A DNA stretch of 8,802 bases, taken from assembly GCA_964564325.1 (NCBI GenBank), contig CAZMBD010000092.1, positions 1-8,802 on the forward strand. The letters are read 5' to 3'. This stretch comes from JAAZMA01 sp964564325. GTDB lineage: Bacteria; Bacillota; Clostridia; Tissierellales; Tepidimicrobiaceae. Positions within the stretch are counted from its first letter, which is position 1, and every line of letters begins with the position of its first letter. Position numbers and translations under genes: made by a program. Shown piece by piece: positions 5,057-8,802 of this stretch. The notes beneath the pieces were generated by a model. That model was not told the DNA's origin, searched no databases, and saw nothing but the letters and a program-made list of their open reading frames with translations.

Positions 5057-5563
5057 TCATTGCTGTCTATTAACTAAATATTCACTATACCATTCTGCTA
5101 ATTGCTCCAAATTAGCGTCTGTAATTTTTCGATATAATTCATATTTTTCCCTAATTTTTTCAATGTTAATATCAGCATCTTCAAAGTGTCCTTCTATACA
5201 TTCTCTAATTTTTTCAACATTTTTAAAAGCACTAGATACATTGCTGTCCTTAAATATATCCTCGATATCATGACAGACACTAAGGGGAATATCGTTAACA
5301 TCAAAAAGCCAAGCTTTAATATCTTTTTGACATACGCAAGGTGCACAGAAAAGCTCTTTGATGTTAGCATCAGGATCTATATATGAATTATTCTGAAGGG
5401 TGGTGATATTTATATCTCCATCAAAATAAATTATAACATAACGATCATTCCGATCTAAAGTAACAGCTATTTCTAATGCTTCTTGATATGTTTTTTCCCA
5501 TTTTTCTTCTCCTATAAATTCTTGTATAATGCTTTCTTTCTCCCATTCTTCCCAATTACCCAC
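5057..5563 (-). CDS. Uncharacterised acidic protein, 168 aa
   Basis: The start is GTG at 5563, with GGGAG seven bases upstream. The protein is acidic, opens with WEEWEKESII, has a likely beta core (RYVIIYFDGDINITTL, residues 41-56), a cysteine cluster CAPCVC at 73-78, and a helical C-terminal half (residues 110-165). It has no membrane segment or known catalytic motif. An acidic small protein from such a region could be an anti-restriction or DNA-mimic protein, but the composition alone does not prove that. It begins a new tightly spaced gene run; the 160 bp before it are AT-rich and without a recognisable promoter. Confidence 0.75.
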   Translation of the reverse strand: MGNWEEWEKESIIQEFIGEEKWEKTYQEALEIAVTLDRNDRYVIIYFDGDINITTLQNNSYIDPDANIKELFCAPCVCQKDIKAWLFDVNDIPLSVCHDIEDIFKDSNVSSAFKNVEKIRECIEGHFEDADINIEKIREKYELYRKITDANLEQLAEWYSEYLVNRQQ

Positions 5564-5723
5564 CTTATTTCTCCCTTTCCTAATTAAACCAAAATCACAT
5601 CTTTAATGTTATTATTTGTTTTCATGTTGAACAATACTAATAAAGTGTTAATAAATAAATTTCTGTTATAAATTATTTTGCATTATATATTATTTATTTT
5701 TTTAAATATCTATCTTATTTATT

Positions 5724-5897
5724 TTAATTAAAATCTAAGTTGACTATTATATAAATTACAAATATAATTGCTAAAGGTATTATCGCATATTTTAAAATTG
5801 CAAAAAGGGCAACTAATAGCCAAAAAATAGCAGGAATAATTATAGGAGCAAAAACAATACATAAAACAATTAATATTAAACCAAGTAATACCTGCAT
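5724..5897 (-). CDS. 57-aa membrane protein with two hydrophobic segments
   Basis: ATG at 5897 is chosen because AGGTGA lies just before it; the in-frame GTG at 5906 is itself part of that site. The product is almost entirely hydrophobic: a first segment over about residues 3-33, a lysine at 36, and a second over about 38-52, then a polar NLDFN end. It sits 90 nt downstream of the ligase, probably the last gene of that operon. Size and topology would allow a holin-like role, but many small membrane proteins look the same. Function unknown. Confidence 0.68.
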   Translation of the reverse strand: MQVLLGLILIVLCIVFAPIIIPAIFWLLVALFAILKYAIIPLAIIFVIYIIVNLDFN

Positions 5898-5987
5898 ATT
5901 AATCACCTGCCTTTATACCTTTCTTCTATATACAAAATATCACATTTTTCCTTGTTGTCTACTAATATATTAATACTTACAAACCTA

Positions 5988-7190
5988 TTAAAATTCTCTA
6001 AATCCTTTAACTGTTGGGAATCTTAAACTGCCTGTCTTTTTTATTTTTTCCTGATATTGAACTTCCAAATGCTTTCCTAGATATTTATCTTGATTATTCC
6101 ATATCTTATCTCTTTGAACGTCAGTAAACCCACTCCCAACCCCTACGCCTATGCCATTGACATCTATAATAACTTTACCTAATGTGTTTTTATATTTTCC
6201 TGCACCATTTTCAAACCCAATTATTGGAAATTCATCACTGAAAAATGGCTTCAGTTTTAGCCAGTTTATACTTCTTTTACATTCATATAAGGCCGATGTG
6301 TTTTTGACCATAATGCCCTCATAGCCTTGCTTTACCGCGTCTTCTGTAACCCGTTCCAATTGCTCTATGGTGGGACTTTGAAGGATTGTTAAGGGGAATA
6401 CATAATCTAAATTATCGCCTTTAATTTTACTTAATTTTTTTAAACTTTGTTTTCTTTCTATATAATTATACTTTGACTTACCTAAATAAAATTCACCCAA
6501 AGGCATTATATCAAAGATATAGTATATGCCTATTTTATTTTTAGTTTTAGTAAATAAATTATTCATTGTCCCAACATAATCACCGCTTATAATTTCGCCA
6601 TCTAGCATAACATCGTCTATAGGTAGGCTACTTATTTCATTAATTATATCATTATACCCTTTAATTAATTTCCCATTCCTTGTAAACATGTTAACGTTGC
6701 CTTTTTCTTTAATAACAATTATTCTAACTCCGTCTAATTTAACTTCACATGCCACTTCATCAAAAAGCCTATCAAAAGGTTTTGCTAACATAACATCAAA
6801 AACAGGAATTAAGCCTCCCCATATTTTATTTACTGTTTTTGCTGTAATACCAATTCTTAAATCTTTTAAAATAATCCTTTTATACCAATTTTGGTATACC
6901 TTTGGTTGAGAATTAACAAAAATATTAACCTTTCTTTTGTCATCGTCTGCACCTGTAGGGTTCTGCTTAAGATATTTTAATAATTCAAACACATTCTTAA
7001 ATTCCGTTTCCCCTATTATGTTATTATTAAAGGTCTTACTCCCAATGCCATAAATCCAAAAAGGATTCATGGCATAAAGGAGTGCACCTCTAAGTGATCT
7101 GTTATTCACATTAGCTCGTAATATACCCTCCTTTTCTAATCTACTTGAAGTCCTCTCAATGCTATCCAATACGTTAAAAGCGTCTTGCAT
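5988..7190 (-). CDS. ATP-dependent DNA ligase, 400 aa
   Basis: It seals nicks in duplex DNA through a ligase-adenylate intermediate. All the usual motifs can be seen: motif I KLDG with the nucleophile lysine at 151; MFTRNGK at 168-174; motif III LDGEI at 196-200; IYYIFDIMPL at 222-231; motif IV EGIMVKN at 291-297; motif V WLKLKP at 310-315. An OB-fold follows (about 318-400), ending with a basic KTGSLRFP stretch matching motif VI. The first 130-150 residues form a helical domain with LRIGITAKTVNKI, as in phage ligases. The nucleophile lies close to the position in phage T4 ligase (Lys159) and far from that of T7 (Lys34). ATG at 7190 has GGAAGG just upstream and begins directly after the previous stop, so translation is probably coupled. 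Bacterial replication normally uses an NAD-dependent enzyme, so this one probably serves the mobile element's own replication or repair. Confidence 0.96.
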   Translation of the reverse strand: MQDAFNVLDSIERTSSRLEKEGILRANVNNRSLRGALLYAMNPFWIYGIGSKTFNNNIIGETEFKNVFELLKYLKQNPTGADDDKRKVNIFVNSQPKVYQNWYKRIILKDLRIGITAKTVNKIWGGLIPVFDVMLAKPFDRLFDEVACEVKLDGVRIIVIKEKGNVNMFTRNGKLIKGYNDIINEISSLPIDDVMLDGEIISGDYVGTMNNLFTKTKNKIGIYYIFDIMPLGEFYLGKSKYNYIERKQSLKKLSKIKGDNLDYVFPLTILQSPTIEQLERVTEDAVKQGYEGIMVKNTSALYECKRSINWLKLKPFFSDEFPIIGFENGAGKYKNTLGKVIIDVNGIGVGVGSGFTDVQRDKIWNNQDKYLGKHLEVQYQEKIKKTGSLRFPTVKGFREF

Positions 7191-7559
7191 TTATCCTTCC
7201 CCCTCGCCCGTTAGCAGGTATATATTAAAGTTTTCATCTACTTCATAGCAATCCATATCACTGCCCCCTTCTCCGAACCACTCACACCATCCGTCTTCGG
7301 GATTGTTAGGGTCAAAACATTCAACGTAAACAAACAGGAATTCGTGTCTATCTAGCATCCCTAATGCTTCAAATTCATCGTATATTGCTTCTCTCAGAAG
7401 ATAACCTGTCATTAAATTGGGCACAGAATAACTCCGTGCCCAATTCTTTTTACATCTAGGTACTCCTCCATATATCGTCACTCGCCATTGTGTCTTTTGA
7501 GGAAGTTCATCGTAAATACACCTTTTTAGTTGTTCAGAAAACCTTTCTAAATTTGACAC
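7191..7559 (-). CDS. Uncharacterised 122-aa protein between DUF262 gene and ligase
   Basis: The family is not recognised. The GTG start at 7559 follows the previous stop without a gap, and the stop touches the ligase ATG, so the three genes form one translationally coupled unit. The ribosome binding site (GAGGAAG) is inside the end of the upstream gene. The protein is acidic towards its end (ECFDPNNPEDGWCEWFGEGG) and more basic at about residues 25-45 (RVTIYGGVPRCKKNWARSY). It contains a hydrophobic strand FLFVYVECF at 74-82. There is no membrane segment. The exact abutment suggests a job in the same process as its neighbours, which is inference only. Confidence 0.75.
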   Translation of the reverse strand: MSNLERFSEQLKRCIYDELPQKTQWRVTIYGGVPRCKKNWARSYSVPNLMTGYLLREAIYDEFEALGMLDRHEFLFVYVECFDPNNPEDGWCEWFGEGGSDMDCYEVDENFNIYLLTGEGEG

Positions 7560-8633
7560 TTATACCACTTCCTCTAATAAGTTATCTTCTATAATCTCTC
7601 CTGCTTTTGTCCTACTGCTATACTCATCTACATAACTGCACATTTCATCGATTCTAATTTGCACATTGTCCTTAGAATTACTAGCACTATCACATGCTTC
7701 ATTGTATCTTCCTTTAGGAATAGTTTCATCTTCTCTATGCTGTTTTCTTAATTCTTTTTGTTCATTAATAAAGCTCAAAATTGCTGTTCCAAAGTTTTTA
7801 GGCTCAATTTCTTCCATAAATTCATCCGCAGTTTTAAATATCATAGGAATGTGAATCTTTTTCAATTCAGGAACACATTCTTTTGTTTCAGAAACATCAT
7901 ATTTAAATGCCACTTCTAAATAGTCTGCAATTTGATTTAATCTTTCATCGACTTCTTCAGGCACACCCGATTCTTTTAATCTAATTCCAAACTTTCTTAA
8001 ATCAACATTCCCGAAACTAATATCTTCATCCGCAAGCAAAGATAAAATCTGTAATACAATATTATCGGGAATATACCCATTTACATCTGTTCTACTAAAA
8101 TTAACCATCCTAGAGAAAAAGTCTCTTTCGGAAATATTTCTAAGATAATTTCTCATCTTTTTCCCAATTTTACTTCTAGTATACACAATAGGACTTAACT
8201 GTTGTCCCTGGTTTAATTTAGCAAACATCTTATCTATCTGTTCTTCATCTAGTTTTTTGAAAATATATGTTAATACTTGATAATCTAATATATTTTCTTG
8301 AAACTCCTCATTTAATTCATCAAATTTTAAATTAGCTATTTCAATTCCGTCTGCATCCTCTGTCCTGGGATGTAAAGCATATTCTCCATTTACATAGTCA
8401 ATAATGCTTGTCAGTCTTTGTTTGCCATCGATGATATTCCAAAGAGTTCCATCTGCTTCGATGGTAATTATGGGAGGCATAAAATATCCTGTTATAAGAC
8501 TATGAATTAGATCTGATTTCTTCTCTAGATTCCACACCTCTCCTCTTTGAACATCCATATCGAAATTGAGCTTCTTGTCCTTGTTCCTTACAAAAAACTT
8601 AATTGGCTGATTGTTACTCACTCGTTCTAACAT
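7560..8633 (-). CDS. DUF262 (GmrSD N-terminal type) protein, 357 aa
   Basis: The family's hallmarks are in order: QRGEVW at 29-34, the region DLIHSLITGYFMPPI at 41-55, IDGKQRLTS at 68-76 (the ParB/Srx-like DGQR signature, here DGKQR), and FAKLNQGQQLS at 137-147. DUF262 forms the N-terminal part of GmrSD-type restriction enzymes, where it is a nucleotide-dependent regulatory or nuclease domain. No HNH (DUF1524) partner domain follows. Instead the last 70 residues hold a helical stretch with KDNVQIRIDEMC, so this is the single-domain form often carried by phages and plasmids. ATG at 8633 has GGGGG eight bases upstream, and a sigma-A promoter lies just before it, making this the first gene of the ligase operon. 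It may act in DNA metabolism or in anti-phage or inter-element conflict; the sequence does not decide. Confidence 0.88.
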   Translation of the reverse strand: MLERVSNNQPIKFFVRNKDKKLNFDMDVQRGEVWNLEKKSDLIHSLITGYFMPPIITIEADGTLWNIIDGKQRLTSIIDYVNGEYALHPRTEDADGIEIANLKFDELNEEFQENILDYQVLTYIFKKLDEEQIDKMFAKLNQGQQLSPIVYTRSKIGKKMRNYLRNISERDFFSRMVNFSRTDVNGYIPDNIVLQILSLLADEDISFGNVDLRKFGIRLKESGVPEEVDERLNQIADYLEVAFKYDVSETKECVPELKKIHIPMIFKTADEFMEEIEPKNFGTAILSFINEQKELRKQHREDETIPKGRYNEACDSASNSKDNVQIRIDEMCSYVDEYSSRTKAGEIIEDNLLEEVV

Positions 8634-8681
8634 TTTTAGTTCCCCCTTTTATTATATTAACATTACTATGCCCTTATTTAT

Positions 8682-8711
8682 AGTATACATCATAATATAA
8701 TAGAAAGTCAA
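8682..8711 (-). promoter_or_regulatory. Sigma-A promoter of the DUF262-ligase operon
   Basis: Read on the minus strand, TTGACT (8706-8711) and TATACT (8682-8687) are each one base from consensus, with an 18-nt spacer. Transcription should begin near 8675, giving a leader of about 42 nt with an AAAGGGGG ribosome binding site before the ATG at 8633. No operator-like symmetry was noticed around it. Confidence 0.6.
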
Positions 8712-8733
8712 GTTTTTAATAAAAAAATTTTGT

Positions 8734-8802
8734 TTATTCGCCTATTTTCCCAACATAAGTACTTAAATCCCATAATTGATGAATTGTATATCTTTTTTCT
8801 AA
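8734..8802 (-). CDS. C-terminal end of an unidentified gene (partial)
   Basis: The minus strand reads LEKRYTIHQLWDLSTYVGKIGE and then TAA at 8734, open to the window edge. Of the three frames this one has the most protein-like composition. The rest of the gene lies beyond the window, so it cannot be named. A sigma-A promoter for the next gene begins 23 bases after its stop; no clear terminator separates them. Confidence 0.5.
   Translation of the reverse strand, partial: LEKRYTIHQLWDLSTYVGKIGE

Noticed and set aside
5186..5386. Plus-strand open frame within the 168-aa gene
   Set aside because: It is a shadow of a better supported minus-strand gene, with no ribosome binding site found.
5564..5723. 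Gap before the 168-aa gene, checked for promoter, small gene or RNA
   Set aside because: A TATAAT occurs but no matching -35 at suitable distance; the longest ATG frame is 13 codons without a ribosome binding site.
5721..5734. Perfect 14-bp palindrome ATTTTAATTAAAAT at the end of the membrane protein gene
   Set aside because: Made only of A and T in a region with nearly no GC, so such symmetry is expected by chance; it lacks the GC stem of a terminator.
6688..6909. Plus-strand open frame within the ligase
   Set aside because: It covers the conserved ligase motif I region in antisense; not a gene.
7666..7854. Plus-strand open frame within the DUF262 gene
   Set aside because: Antisense shadow of a recognised protein.
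8712..8736. Possible terminator after the partial gene (AATAAA ... TTTATT with a T-run)
   Set aside because: The stem is short and entirely A-T, so it would be too weak to be called.
1..8802. CRISPR array, tRNA or rRNA gene
   Set aside because: No regularly spaced repeats, no cloverleaf with a TTCGA-type T-loop, and no rRNA-like conserved stretch was found on either strand.

Overview
The window is AT-rich DNA that looks like a mobile or phage-like accessory region of a low-GC Firmicute, probably a clostridial relative. The reasons are strong AAAGGAG-type ribosome binding sites, heavy use of AGA and ATA codons, frequent TTG and GTG starts, small genes packed almost end to end on one strand, and a gene set typical of large phages and phage-like plasmids. 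No capsid, portal, tail, terminase, replicase or integrase gene is visible, so phage, plasmid or island cannot be told apart.

Every convincing gene runs on the minus strand, so the window reads biologically from right to left. At the right edge is the tail of an unidentified gene (8734-8802). A sigma-A-type promoter (8682-8711) then starts an operon: a DUF262 (GmrSD N-terminal type) protein, a 122-aa unknown protein, an ATP-dependent DNA ligase with all main catalytic motifs, and a 57-aa membrane protein. The first three abut exactly, so they are probably co-transcribed and translationally coupled.

The middle (about 2343-5563) holds small accessory genes: an acidic 168-aa unknown, three compact Cys-rich (zinc-ribbon-like) proteins, a frameshifted small gene (4386-4563), a 448-aa unrecognised protein, a 33-aa single-span membrane protein and a 74-aa unknown. 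Next comes a zinc metallopeptidase with an HELGH motif. Its reading frame continues upstream into a clear signal peptide preceded by a good ribosome binding site, but without an ordinary start codon.

The left third is a decaying and recombined zone. A small gene at 1032-1339 is frameshifted by an 8-bp tandem duplication. Parts of it recur at 54-127 (a remnant cut by an IS) and inside the intact 188-aa gene at 171-737. The intergenic region between them has a near-consensus promoter, a second promoter, and a 20-bp palindrome that looks like an operator, so the 188-aa gene is probably under its own regulation. The first 53 bases are the hairpin end of an IS200/IS605-family element; the base sequence beyond it would be the guide of any omega RNA made from that end.

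Most functional names are limited to the ligase, the DUF262 protein, the metallopeptidase fold and zinc ribbons; the other proteins are described without an assigned function. Several genes have frames that could be restored by adding a single A to an A-run, which could mean real decay, phase variation or assembly error.
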